This document shows positions 1 to 11,896 of a stretch of DNA of 64,000 bases, piece after piece. The stretch's first letter is position 1, and every line of letters starts with the position of its first letter. Below the pieces are notes generated by a model, which saw only the letters and a program-made list of their open reading frames with translations, made no database searches and had not been told where the DNA came from. A program made the translations under genes and the position numbers. The stretch spans positions 20,511,323 to 20,575,322 of the forward strand of contig NW_024881272.1 of the NCBI RefSeq assembly GCF_018691265.1, in the 5' to 3' direction. The stretch comes from Tyto alba (Eukaryota; Chordata; Aves; Strigiformes; Tytonidae).

Positions 1-1275
1 TGTACTAGAAAATTAAGTACATGGAGACCTGCCCATACATATACATACATCCCTATTTATAGATGTGTGACACAGGATAAACTTTGCTTTTACTGTTCAA
101 TGACAGATTCTTCAGTGCTCTGGCACAGACCCAGTTAAGCAAGCCAAACGAGGATGACTACCTTCCTCTGATTTTATAACAAGCCCACCTACTCAATTAG
201 TTTGTGTTGGTGGCAGAAAATTATAATGCATGAATTGCTATTTATTTTAATAAACTACATTATTCCTAGTCCAGCAGAAATATAAGATTCTTAACACTTT
301 TCCCCCAAAAATCAGGCTGTCAGGGGACTGATCTCCAAAGGACATGTTTTATTGTCCAACATTATATCCTGTGCAGCTGTTTTTCATCAGTTTATTCTAG
401 GATGAATTTTAAAACTGATTCTATCACTAGCCAGTGAATTTGAGAGTAGCCTATATCTTTTGAACAATAACACAGACAAAAGTTGTTTTTTCCCTCCATG
501 TCAAGGTTTATAATTATTTAAAAATCCCTGATCATCTTTACAAGCTAAATCTTCAAGTTTGTCTCTCCCAGAGACTTAAAGTCATGGTTCTTTAAAAAAA
601 GGATGAAAATCATAAAAATTAGATTAATATTGTTTATGAGTGGCATGATGCTACTTAACTCTTATTCAGAATCTTTCATGTTGAGTATTAACAGTTTTTA
701 ATAAAACTCAGTATTTTAATAAAAATAATTATTTTCGAAATAACAAATACAGAAAATTCATTGACAAAATATGAATGCATTTGTGAAAGCATGATCTGCT
801 GACAATCTATGGAAACAGGAAAAGAAGCTACATTTGTTGAGTGCATTGCTGACTTTGGTTGTTTTCTGGTGGTTTTGTTTTGTTTTATTTTTTTTCACGC
901 TCTATTCTAATATTAAATGGTTGTATTAAATCTCCATGGGTTTCTAGTAATTGTATTCTTAATTTATGGTGTTATGAAACATTTGCTTTTATCAGCAAAT
1001 TGCTAGCTTTCCCTTGCATAATACCTAAACTTTCTCAGTTCAAAATACATATTATCTCCTCTTTATTGGAAAAATATTTTGCAGAGGTTATGAATGCTTG
1101 CAAAAGAAGAAAATTAGAGGGAGGCCACACTACTGAATGACCTCAAATGCAAAGCTATAAAGCTGGTGAAGTGGTACCTGGTACCTGTTGTAAAACAGGT
1201 GGAGTAATTAGAAGTATCTAAACCATGAATAAGATGAATGAAAAATAGATTGAGCAGAGGGATTTCTGTTGTTGT

Positions 1276-1290
1276 TCTTTTTTCCTTTTT

Positions 1291-1318
<28 letters not shown>
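1276..1318. repeat. Polypyrimidine tract with T26 run
   Basis: An uninterrupted pyrimidine stretch ends in about 26 consecutive T at 1293-1318. No retroposon body or polyadenylation signal lies beside it on either strand, so it is best called a mononucleotide microsatellite. The run length is likely to be polymorphic or misassembled. Confidence 0.85.
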
Positions 1319-1325
<7 letters not shown>

Positions 1326-2625
1326 CCTTTAAGGAATACTTGTTATTTATTTCTCCCCTTTTGCATTGTACAGTTAGTTCTAATATTAGTGCCACTAACA
1401 TCAGTGGGAGTAGTGAAAAATCATTTCACCTTTGACAGACCCAAATATATGTATGTGTCTGTGTATATATATGTGTGTGTGTATCTCCATAGTACATACA
1501 TGAATACATTATACTCTTGAGAGCTTATGAAGTTTCTCCTTCCTGCTTTTTTTCCTTTATTCACTTGGAAAAGATAACTGTGGCTACTTTTGACAGTGGT
1601 GTGCTGTATTTTAGATAAGATCTTTGATACCTTGGAAATAGAGTTCCCTTATGCACCTTATGAGATATCCAGCAGTGTCTCTCTCTTGTGTCTCTAGACT
1701 ATATCTGAAAAGCTGCTTGGCCAGATGGCACTGTAGATCTGTAACATTTAAACATATTTTTGGCAGCCCAGTGCATGCATAATATCCTGGGTGAAATATT
1801 TTTGCTTGCCAGGCTAAAAAAGTGTGTAAACTTCAAAATTACATCCAAAGACACCTGAATATCTTTCTATATTTTCTTGGCCAAGTACCTACAGAGGGCT
1901 TGGCTTAACCAATAATAAGCAGATTAAACAAGAGTATTATTCTTCACTACAGCTGTTTTCTGACTCTTAACAAAGAATGTGACAAAAGTAGTGACTTTTA
2001 AAAGTCTTCTAATATCCTGGATTTTCCATTCTGGAACGACTGAGCAAAACTTACCTATAATGTGGCATTAGTTATTTATAGTTATGTCAGTATCCTAGAA
2101 AATTTTTACGCTTTAGGCTATGATCACAACTGTCTATTGCTCCTATATGTTTTCCCCACTGTTGTAGCACAGGCAGTTTCCTCTGTACTACATGTGATGA
2201 ACAATTTTTAAGACGCCTGCAAATAGTCTGACCTCTTTATTTAGCTGGTGCACACAATTAACATTATTTACCAAACACATGACATTTGGTGATATTTACC
2301 AAACAGATGACATTCACCAAAAAGAATAACATTATTAACTCAGTAGAAATTCACAAAACATTGGGAAGGTAGGAAGCAGACATGGAAAAAGGTGAAAAAT
2401 GCTGACTGAAATTTCAAATCCTAGCTAGTTCCAGAAAAGGACATAACCTAGCAGTATTCATGTGGCTGACTGGTAATCAGGGGCAATGGTAGGGGCAGCT
2501 TTCAGAATGATAGTTGAATTTTGATGTTCATTATTCTTCAATAATATTGAGGTCTGAAGTCAGTACTTTGCATTGATTCTATTAATTGAAATTCAATTCA
2601 TAGCCTTATGCAAGTATATTTGAAG

Positions 2626-2630
2626 TACCT
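2626..2630. repeat. Left target-site duplication (TACCT)
   Basis: TACCT directly precedes the TGTCC start of the LTR and is repeated without a mismatch at 3716-3720. A 5-bp duplication is typical of ERVL-type integration. Confidence 0.9.
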
Positions 2631-2761
2631 TGTCCTGGGTTGAGTGAGTTGTGGAGTTTTTTTGGTGGCAGGGGAGGGGACTATAGGGGCAGCCCCCTGT
2701 GAGAAGCTTCTCGAAGCTCCCCCAGCTCCAAGTCAGCTCCACTTCTGTTTGGGAAATTGAG

Positions 2762-2795
2762 CCAATCAGCTGCACCTCTGCGATAACGTATTTAA
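2762..2795 (+). promoter_or_regulatory. LTR U3 core promoter: CCAAT and TATA-like boxes
   Basis: CCAAT lies at 2762-2766 within GAGCCAATCAG, and a TATA-like TATTTAA at 2789-2795. The spacing is that of a retroviral U3 promoter and would place transcription start near 2815-2825. Whether it is still active cannot be told from sequence. Confidence 0.7.
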
Positions 2796-2959
2796 GAAGG
2801 GACGTGGTGACGAGCAGTGAGACTTGTGAGGAGGAGTTGCTGCAGCTGCATGAACACCAAGGTCAGTGGAGGAACAGAGGAAGAAAGGAGGGGGGAGGTG
2901 TGCCAGAGCAGAGACCCCCCTGTACCCTGTGGTGAGATGGCAGGGCGCCCCCCTCCCCA

Positions 2960-2980
2960 CCCCCCCCCCCCCCCCCCCCC
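2960..2980. repeat. C21 homopolymer inside the LTR
   Basis: Twenty-one consecutive C sit in a longer C-rich stretch (about 2946-2980) of the LTR R region. Runs like this are prone to sequencing error and length change and can form i-motif or G-quadruplex structures. Confidence 0.9.
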
Positions 2981-2994
2981 GAAAGATCTATGGT

Positions 2995-3308
2995 GGAGCA
3001 GACACTGATTTATGGCCTGTGTTATTCAACTGGATGATCAAGGTGCTATGCCTGAAGAAGGCTGGGGTCTTGTGGGAAAAGGCAGCCCCGCTGCTGTAAT
3101 TCAGCGCTGGGAGGATTGCAGCATGCGGGGGAGTCCCACGCCGGAGCAGCTTGGGAAGGGCTGCAGCCGTGGGAGGGACTCCAGTCAGAGAAAGTTAGTG
3201 ACCCATGACGGAGCAGTGTGGGGAACGCTGTGGCCCATGGGAGGAATTCAAGTCGGAGAAAGTTTGTGGAGGACTGTCTCCTGTGAGAGGGGGACCACGA
3301 TGGAGCAG
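2995..3308 (+). repeat. Degenerate GGAGCAG-anchored tandem repeats in LTR
   Basis: GGAGCAG recurs at 2995, 3143, 3210 and 3302. The units starting at 3143 and 3210 are the clearest, with a 67-bp period: both continue with a TGGGA-rich stretch, a CCCATGG- or CCGTGGG-like block, then AGTCNGAGAAAGTT. A later unit has an insertion. This minisatellite-like array is a known trait of this avian LTR type as I remember it. Confidence 0.75.
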
Positions 3309-3523
3309 GGGGAACAAGTTTTGTACACTCCCCTCACCGAACGTGAAGGAAGTGGCAGCACTGACTGCACCCCCCATTCCCTGTCCCTGCGCCACTGGGG
3401 GAGGAGGTAGAGATATCGGGAGCAGAACTGAGCCCGGGAAGAAGGGAGGAGTGGGGGAAGGTGTTCTCAAGATGTGGCAATGCTTCTCACTGTCCTACTC
3501 TGTTACGTGTTGTTAGTGTCTGT

Positions 3524-3529
3524 AATAAA
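3524..3529 (+). terminator. LTR polyadenylation signal AATAAA
   Basis: A perfect AATAAA is followed within about 12 bases by a T-rich run (3538-3546), the expected downstream element. It marks the R/U5 boundary of the solo LTR at roughly 3540-3550. Confidence 0.8.
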
Positions 3530-3715
3530 TGTATGTTCTTTTTTTTCTTCCCCTAACAAGTCTGCCTTTTGCTCGTGGCCATAAAGGGTGATTTTTTCCC
3601 CATCCCAGTCCTATCTTGAACCCCAAGCCTGGCTCTCTGTCCCTTATTGCTGGAAGAGAAGGGAGAGAGAGTGACTGCATGGTGGTTTGCTGCCGACCAG
3701 GCCCAAACCACGACA

Positions 3716-3720
3716 TACCT
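3716..3720. repeat. Right target-site duplication (TACCT)
   Basis: TACCT directly follows the CCACGACA terminus of the LTR and matches the left copy at 2626-2630 exactly. Confidence 0.9.
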
Positions 3721-6700
3721 GAAAGCTGCACCACCATCTTTTAGCTTACTTATGTATAAGCAAACTCATATTTAGGCATCCATATTTAGTCAATGAGTAA
3801 TATTATTCAATTACAATGAGTGCTGTGGCATGCACTGGAATAGGCTAAATTTCCTGGGAGTTGTGCTGTCTGATTTTCAGTTGTTAAGACATCCAATGTG
3901 AATCCAGAAGTTGTAACTGGGTGACAAAGCTCCTGGCGTTAGTGCATGGGGGAGTTAAAAACCTCAGGATGGGATTCAAAGCTGCCATCATGGGTTGGCT
4001 TATAGGAGAGTAATGACTGCTCAACCGGGGTCTCGGGGAGTAATTTTTTCCTCCTCAGGTAGGTGCCTATACTACCATTCCTCCTCCCCTTACAAGTTTC
4101 AGGCATTTCTATCTTTTAAAATACACATAAAAGGGGAAGAACTCTTCTATAACAGTCTAATACTTAGTATGCAGGCTTGTACTTGATTCTTAGTGTCTTC
4201 ACAGACCTTCTAGTACTTCAATCCCTTTTTTCTAGTGGAGCAGATTTAAGTAGGTATTTCTACCTCTTGGGAATATGCCTACCAAACCAGCTAGGATGTA
4301 GTGGCATGTGTTCCTCTCTTGGTGCAGCTGTACCACTATGCAGAAAGCTGGATAGCAGAGAAACATAAATCTGTAGTTCAGTGATCAGGACTCTTGCCAG
4401 AAGGAGTAGAGTCTTGAGTTCTGGTCTCTCTCTACTTAGATTTCTGCTTCTGTATTTGATATTAAGCAGCTTAGTTTCTGGATCAAGCTTGTCAAGCTGT
4501 TGAAAGTTGTCTAGACTAAAATATTCTGTTGATTCCCGAGTTTTCCATTCTAAATGTTTTGGGAAAATTTCAGTGGAGTCAATGAAGCTTAAGCATCTCC
4601 AGGATTGGACAGAAGCTGAATGGTCACAGTAATTGTATAAATGCCTTATCCACAGCTGTGTGCTTAAAAAAAAAATCTTTCAGCCAGTGACAATTTCTGT
4701 TTTCAGAGATACTTTTAGTGTTCCTCCAAAAGCTGATTGGTCCTCATATTTTCTTTGCAACTCTTCCATAAACTCTACTTGAACCAATTAATTTCAGGAT
4801 TGAAATGAAAAGACATGATTAAGAAATATATGGAAATCTTAAGCAAAATTTGCAGAAAAATATTAAAAAAAAAAAGAAAATCAAAGAAGAAGCATGAAAA
4901 GATATAAAAACTGCATCACAAAGTGAAGTATAAAACTGCAAGGAGCAATGAACACAAAAAAAAACAACAGCAACAGAGACATGAAAGAATACTCAGGATA
5001 TTGTTTGAAGTACAGTCATTCATAGAGAGGATGTAGCTTATAAGAATTAATGGAAGCGTTGATTAAAAAAAAACAGAGGACAAGATGATCAAATATTCAA
5101 ATGTTTTGGTTTGTTGTGAATTTTTTTTTTTTTTTTCCTGTTTGATTCTTGGTGATTTGTTAGTGTAAAGACCAGAGCACCAGCCTGTATTTTATTCTGT
5201 GCTTATTTCCAAGTTTATCAAGAAAAATCAAGAAAACTGAAAGGACTTGCACTGCAATATAATGGTCATTCCAGTGAAGAACTTCAAATTTACTAACCTG
5301 AAAAAGTAATGTTTTGCTTCAGCTTCTTCAATAACTATTTTGTAGGTTTACTTAATATGGATATGTTTCCTAGACTGTAGGGATGTGGTAGCCATTTTGA
5401 CTAAAGACAGTATTTACAAGTGACATAGTGAGCAATATGCCGGTGTGGCGTGCTTAGGTTTTTGGATTCAACAGAAACTGAGAGGCAGGAGCCACTGGTT
5501 TGAAGGAGAGGATCTTGTTTCTTGCCTCATGAACATACAGCAATTTCTGATCCCACCTCAGTCATTTGGTAGCAATGAGGCTGTGCCTTGTAAATATGGT
5601 CCCTCAGTCCCTCTTGCTCTGTTATAGCCCTGAATTTGGGCTATGCTAAGTGAAAATTGCTCTTCCTTTTGTCCTGTAGTTTAGAACCAAGGCAGAAAAG
5701 GGAAGATAATTTTGAGGAAAAGGAAAACATTGTTGCCTGTCAGGTGGATGTGGAGAGATTAGAAGAGTGTTGATGAACAGGAGATTTAGGGAGTCTTTCT
5801 CCCTCACGTGTCTCGGTCTGTGACCTCAGTAGCTTTGCTCTTCTTTTGGGAATCCTTAAAAATATGTTATATTGTATATATTTTATAGGTATATTACATA
5901 GCTATCATGGTTCCCTTAATATTACTGCAGATTTCTGATCGATCATGGCTTCAAAATATCTATTGTTATTTGGGACATACTACTCCACAAATGTATAATT
6001 CAGTCTCCTGAGCATAAATGTTGCAATGATGGTTTCTGACCTCCAGAAGTGTTTATTATAATCCACTCTTTGTAAAGAAACTGCAAATAATGATGAAAGT
6101 TCAAAGTGGTGGAAATTGCAAGCAACTGAAAACATCATTTCTGTGTTCTGCATTCCACTCAGGCTCTCTAGTGAAAATATGTTGTAGATTGTTTTATTCC
6201 CTGATATTCAGAGCCCTATATATTTTAAATATACTTCTTGCTATAAGTTCTGACAGCTACATTCCACTGGAATCACAGAGCTGTGACCAGAAGAAGAAAT
6301 CTCACTAACACAGAGAGGAGAACTAAGCTTATGAAACTTACCACAGGAATAAATAAAAATGACTCTCAACTTCACAGCATTCAACAAAACTCAGCACATT
6401 GAATTGGCTTTCCCTCATTAAATTTCTCATGCACACACACACACACACATTTTTCTATCTCATATTTTCTAATCTCTGGAGAAGGGAGAGACATTATTTT
6501 AAAATTCTTGTCAGAGTCTGGATAGTGTGGTGATAATCAACTTGTAAGAAAATAGAAATGTAACAGCTAAACAATACCGTCTTATCGCTTAAATTAGAGA
6601 AAAATTTTATCTACCTGGTTTTTTTCATCTCCCAGTGGAAGTAGAACAGAACAGGAGATCATGAAGTCCTTTAGTTTAGTGTTATATTCATAGGTGCTGA

Positions 6701-9700
6701 GAGGGAGTATAAAAGCTGGAGATGGTATGGAAAACAATACCTGATGTTTTAATCTTGTTTGATTGAACTTGGATCAACATCTCGGATTGACATCTAGAAT
6801 TAGTCACATCCAGGTCTTTTCAAAGCCTGTGTGAGACTAAACCTTTGATCATTGTTGGGAAAAGTCCTATATATTTTTTCTCTTCTGTTTAGAAAATTAT
6901 GCGTGGCATGAATATTGATTCTCTGACATTGGTGAGCAAAAGAGCTTATCTCAATTTTCTAGTGAGAGTTTGACTCAAAATCAGAAACTGTCATTGGAAA
7001 CAAAGATTGATGTAGCTTGGGACTGTGCTATAGAACTTCTAATTTTTTATTACAATTCCTGATGTGTCACTCAACTAAGATTTCCTTTTTGAAGTGAGAC
7101 TATAGATCACTGTCAGAAGTTGTTTCTGTTTGTACAGTTTTATTTTATACTTTTGTGTATCAATGGTTTCATTGGTGACTAGCCATAACTGGATACCAGC
7201 TGCTACTTTACATGCATGATTTTTCTCCTGTCTCACATGCTTGAAAAGATGTTATTTGTGGAAGGATGTAATGACAGAATACCTTGAATATTTCCCTTTA
7301 GAATACTTCTAGTTGCTGGCATCCATGCTACTGCAGTGACTTTACATCTTCCACAAATCCTGTAAATATAGCATGGTAGAATCCTAATCTTAATTCCTTT
7401 ATTTACCCTTAAAACCCATCCATATAGAAAAAGTGCTTAATCTGTGTAGAATGTGCCTGGTTTAACATTTATTGGGCATGTTATAAAAGTTTATACATTC
7501 TTGTTTGCCTGAAGCTCTAATGGTTGTAATTCAGCCATATATTTATTCCTGGTCTCTTTATTCTGTAATTGTGGTTTAAATCCCACTTGGATTTCATTTC
7601 TTAGATTTACAGACCTTTACAGATTTTTCTTATTTTCCTATCTGGTAGCATAAGAAAATACAAGAATCACTTCACTCCTCCTCACAGAGGTCTAGGGAAC
7701 ATGAATGGGAATTACATTAAGGGTAAATTTCTCCAGTTGAATGTGTTTGGCATCTCAGTATGTATCTGAATTCCAGAATGTATCCTGACCTTTACGGTTT
7801 CATCTCTATCTGACTAGATTATGTTTCAGAGAAAGGTCTTACTAGTTTTATATCTGAAATAGATTATCTATAGATGAAACACTTAGAGTTGTACATTCAG
7901 CTCTGTCAAAAATACTGTTTCTCTTTTTTCTTATCCCTGTGATGCTCATTTGAAGGATCCTCCAGTTGATCATGCTCATGAGTATCTGTGGGTTTTGTTT
8001 TTTTTTTTTTGTTTTTTTTTTTTCTCTTTGTCATGCTGTTATTCCAGTGGAAAACATCAAGGAGTATGACACTTGCCTCTGAAATAGTTCAGGATAAATC
8101 CAAAGAAAAGATAACTTATTTCACAGCATTCATTTATATTGTTGCAAAGAGCGGCTACATTTATGCTTATTCACAATACTTTCCCTATGCCAGTGTTAGT
8201 TATCAAAGACTGGCATTTGAATGAAGTTGCCTTCTGAAGTTTGCTTCTTTTTTAACAAATGTGCCTATTTTTACACAATATTCTATTTTGTACCAGTAAC
8301 ACGACTTTAGAAGGGTCAAAGATCAAGTCAGATCATCATCCAAAAAATTGAAATCTTGGTCCATCTCTCAAGCTATTACATTTCATTTGTAATACATTAG
8401 CTACATTTCATTAGCTACAGATAGTTCCTGTCCCAACACAAGATACTTACCTATATAAAAGTAGCTAATAAATTTATTATTTTAGGGAAATGGAAGAGAT
8501 CCACAGTTTTGGCAACTGAAAATCCACATTCAGTCCTTGGTTGAATGACCTTGTATATTTTTTACCAGAACATACCTAGCTACCTGATATCTTATGTGAA
8601 TATTTGTGCAGATGGAACAAAAACCTTAGTACATTGGAACTCCGTAGTAAAGCGTGGGCTGTGAAAGGAATGTCTCATATAACTCTAAATAAACACAGAA
8701 CCCAAATCATGTACATCTCTACAAAACCAAAAGGGTCCTGGTCACCATGGTAAAAGATAATACACTTCTGTAGATTTCGTCAAAGGCAAAATTTTATAAC
8801 AAACAATTAAAAAAACAGAAAGGCATTTAAATGTCTCTCTAGAATTCACACATCAGTTAAAAGCCTTTGGTTGTAAATCTGAATAATGCTAAATAAATCA
8901 AATCTGACAGTTGTTTCAACTAAATACCTTCTGCTGTGATCTGAATACCAGCTGTCTGATACTTTCAAATACGAAGCAGGTTGCAGAGCTGGATTAACTT
9001 CATCCCACCTAGAAAAGTGAAAATGGTGTTCTCACTTCCAGTTCTGTTAAGGTGATAATTAACTAGAAATAAAGTAGTAAAGATGATGCAAATATTGTAT
9101 GAAATTATGAACTTGCTATTAGTCTGTATGTTCTGTTGAAATAAATGGTAGTTTAAAGTCAATGGGGTCCATGAGATTAAGAAAATTTGAAACTTATTAG
9201 ACATTTTCTTATGCATTTAAACCTTGAGAAATATCTCAAGGATTTCAAAAAGAAACACCTGGTAAATTAGACCTTGGATTATTTACTGGAGAAAAATAGA
9301 GCAATCATAACCTCTGCAACAGCTCTTGAGCAAGAACATGGAAATGCTCTTTCTAGGGATGAAAGAATATTCAGAAAGACATCTAGGTTATCCACTCTGT
9401 ATTGCAGATTGTCAAGGGAGGCTCAGTAAATTTCCAGGCTTCAGCTGCTTGACTCCTAGCTTCTACAGCTGATTTGTTGTTGGGGAGTGTTCTCCCTGAT
9501 GTGTTGCTTTCCCTCTGAGGGATCTCTGAAGAAGTGCACTGATATGATGCAGTTTTTAAAAGCTGCACATAGTTTCTTCCCAGGCTGCCTCTCCATCTTC
9601 CATGAATCACTGATAGGGAAGCGGTTTTGAATAATATTTCACCCTACTCATTAGAGTAGGACTAATGCACAAAATTTTGGGAAAACCAAAATTATTATCT

Positions 9701-11775
9701 TAGTATATTTATTGTGTACTTGTTATTTATTGCTTGTTATTCATTTTATTTTATTAGTATTGGTATATTTTTCTTCAAATAGCTGATTATGTTAATAAGT
9801 AAAGATGTCAGTTATGAAAGCTAGACTTCATTAAATATTGATTCATAACTCACAAAGCTTGTTCATACTTTATTACACAAATAAAAAAAAATTCCAGAAG
9901 CTGTTGGTCTGTATGAACCATTCATGATTTTGGTAATAATTTTCAGGAACGCTGCTGCTGACATGTCACCTGGGGGGCATCTCAGTCATTTATTTACTTT
10001 TTGATGTGTTTGATATAACATTGTCAGAACAGGAAAGATGCAAACCAATTAAAAATTCTCCCTATGCTCAAATGGAGTAATTTACCAACACAGAGGCCCT
10101 TTGATGCATTCAGTTTTATTGTGAAATAAAACACTGTGTATTTCTTACAGCTTTTGATGAGATTCATTTTGAATCTTTGTGTCAGGAGATGTACAAGTGT
10201 TATCTGTAAATGAGAAATGTATGCAAGGTACTCAACTACTGCTGAATTTCAATGAACTTTGTGGTTCTAATGTCATGAAGCTCTGTCAAATGTTAACAGA
10301 AATTAAAGGTAAAATTCATATGGAGCTTTCACAAATCACAGCCTTATCTGTCAACATTTTATAATAACCTAACAGTTATGATCTATCAAGGTATTAAAGT
10401 GCAATCCTGAGCCCCAAAGGAAAAATCATGACATTCTCAGACCGGTAAAATAACAATAAATATTTTTATTGAACAGAATTGTCAAGCTTTCCTTTCAAAC
10501 TTCTCTCACTAATTGCATTTCAAACAACTTCTGTTACAAATACTGAGAATAGACAGGAAAAAAACACTGAGACTGTTATAATTTTGAAATACTTTAGATA
10601 CCACTGGTTTATGTTTATTTAACATTTCTTTCTTCCTTCATTTTTAAAAATAAAGCTGATTTTAAAGTTTTAAAATTTTTTATAAGGTAGTTTTCTTTAC
10701 AAGCACGCTAAACTGTGGCACTACAATTCTCATTTAGCAGGGCAGGAGAGACATTAAATACATGAAAGCATTCCATCTTATCTGTCAGCAGTAAAGATCT
10801 CTGTTATATGAATCTAGACACTGTACAGAAATGTGTAGCTTTACATTCAACTACTTGGCCCTAACTTTGAAAATCTATCAAACCTATGAAGTTCATTGTG
10901 CTTATTCAAAACTATATTAATCTTATTTTCTTCTGCTGAAAACCTAAAGGCTTAGAGCCAGATTCTGGTCTGCATTACAGCCTGGTTTTGCTGCTCCAAG
11001 GTTCAAAGGGCTAGAAGGCCAATCATAACAGTCAGTGAAGGGTTGGATCAGCTTCATCTGACTCCTCTCTAGCTTTCCAGTGGAAATGTTGTGGAGAATT
11101 TCAAGCATTCCCTGTTGTAACGACATCTGCTTGGAAATATCTGAATAAAAAATTATCAGTGAGGATTATATCTTAATTAGTTTGCTGTTGCCTTTTCACT
11201 GAATGTTTCAGAAGTACATGTTTGTTCAAGGTGTGGAAAATCAAAGATCAGTTATATATACATATATATTATATACACACGCACACACTCCTCTCCAAGG
11301 GGATTAGGCTAACATATGAAGAAGGTTCTGTGATGTTTAAGATGTATACTATGCACCCTCTAATACTGAAACTATTTTTTTCTTACCTGAAATAGTTCAA
11401 CGTTCAAAAGATCAGGGACAGGATGAAGTACCTTTTACTGCACAGCTGAGTGCCACCATTATGGCACTTCAGAAGATTATTCTTATTTTTTTGTTGTCTT
11501 AATCACTAAATACTCTATACAAAGTCAAAGAGAAGGGGGATACCTTCAAATTTATATTTTTTAAGTTTATAAGGGTAGAAGACTCTTATTCAAACCTAAT
11601 CTTTTTCTGCTTTGACACAGTGTACGATTATACAAGTACACCTAAGTCTTAAATGGGTACCTGAGTATTGGAAATAAATGTGCATTTGGAAAGTCATTTA
11701 TTTCTCGTATTTTATAAGTGATATATGAAATTTCTAATTGTTGTTTACACTGCGAATCTAAGATCAAGGCTTGTC
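3721..11775. other. AT-rich unique DNA with simple repeats only
   Basis: No gene or confidently named transposon was found. Simple tracts include T16 at 5121-5136, a (CA)9 at 6432-6449 and a broken poly-T near 7996-8023. Predicted frames stay below 100 codons. One strong-looking splice acceptor (TTTCTTACAG ending at 10150) is followed by stops in all three frames within about 60 bases. Confidence 0.6.
6432..6449. repeat. (CA)9 microsatellite
   Basis: Nine perfect CA units are visible in otherwise unique sequence. Confidence 0.9.
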
Positions 11776-11896
11776 ATCTAGCCTGGTGGTTAGGCCATGT
11801 GCTTTAGAAACATGGGTTCAGCTCTCTTTAGCTGGAGATAGATGTTGAAACCATATTTCCCATGTGTCAGGTGGAAGTTGTTACCAGCTGGTCTAT
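11776..11896. repeat. tRNA-like hairpin SINE relic (MIR-like, ancient)
   Basis: TAGCCTGGTGGTTAGG at 11779-11794 resembles a tRNA-type A box, and GGGTTCAGCTC at 11814-11824 a B box about 35 bases later. The next 70 bases read as a degenerate inverted copy of the same arm: the complement of 11845-11896 begins TAGACCAGCTGGTAAC and ends in GGTTTCAACA. This palindromic layout matches, from memory, an old amniote tRNA-derived or MIR-like repeat whose arms carry GTGGTTA...GGGTTCAA. Divergence is heavy, so the family name is uncertain. Confidence 0.5.

Larger units (their letters stand above)
1..2630. other. AT-rich unique intergenic or intronic DNA
   Basis: No gene is supported here. Open frames are short (under 100 codons), AT-rich and lack splice or homology support. 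Two of them simply run through the long poly-T at about 1293. Near 1171-1200 there is a short duplicated GGTACCT and a 7-bp inverted repeat (ACCTGTT / AACAGGT, 4-nt loop), which is unremarkable at this length. The stretch ends exactly where a solo LTR begins. Confidence 0.7.
2631..3715 (+). mobile_element. Solo LTR of an avian ERVL-like endogenous retrovirus
   Basis: The element starts TGTCCTGGGTTG and ends CCACGACA, the usual TG...CA termini. It is flanked by a perfect 5-bp direct repeat, TACCT at 2626-2630 and 3716-3720, which fixes both edges. Inside are a CCAAT box, a TATA-like box and an AATAAA signal in the order expected for U3-R-U5. A GC-rich middle carries spaced GGAGCAG repeats. From memory this middle and the U5 closely resemble a roughly 1-kb LTR family common in neoavian genomes. 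No internal gag, pro, pol or env sequence and no second LTR occur, so this is a solo LTR left by LTR-LTR recombination. Its 1085-bp length fits the family. The open frames inside it (up to 132 codons) are by-products of GC richness, not genes. Confidence 0.93.

Noticed and set aside
3012..3410. 132-codon plus-strand frame and overlapping frames on both strands at 2.8-3.5 kb
   Set aside because: All lie in the GC-rich repeated R region of the solo LTR, where stop codons are rare by composition.
10151..10364. Strong splice acceptor (TTTCTTACAG) followed by a 61-codon frame and a GTAAAA donor-like site
   Set aside because: All three frames hit stops between the acceptor and the donor-like site; the listed frame begins only after an in-frame TGA and at a GTG.
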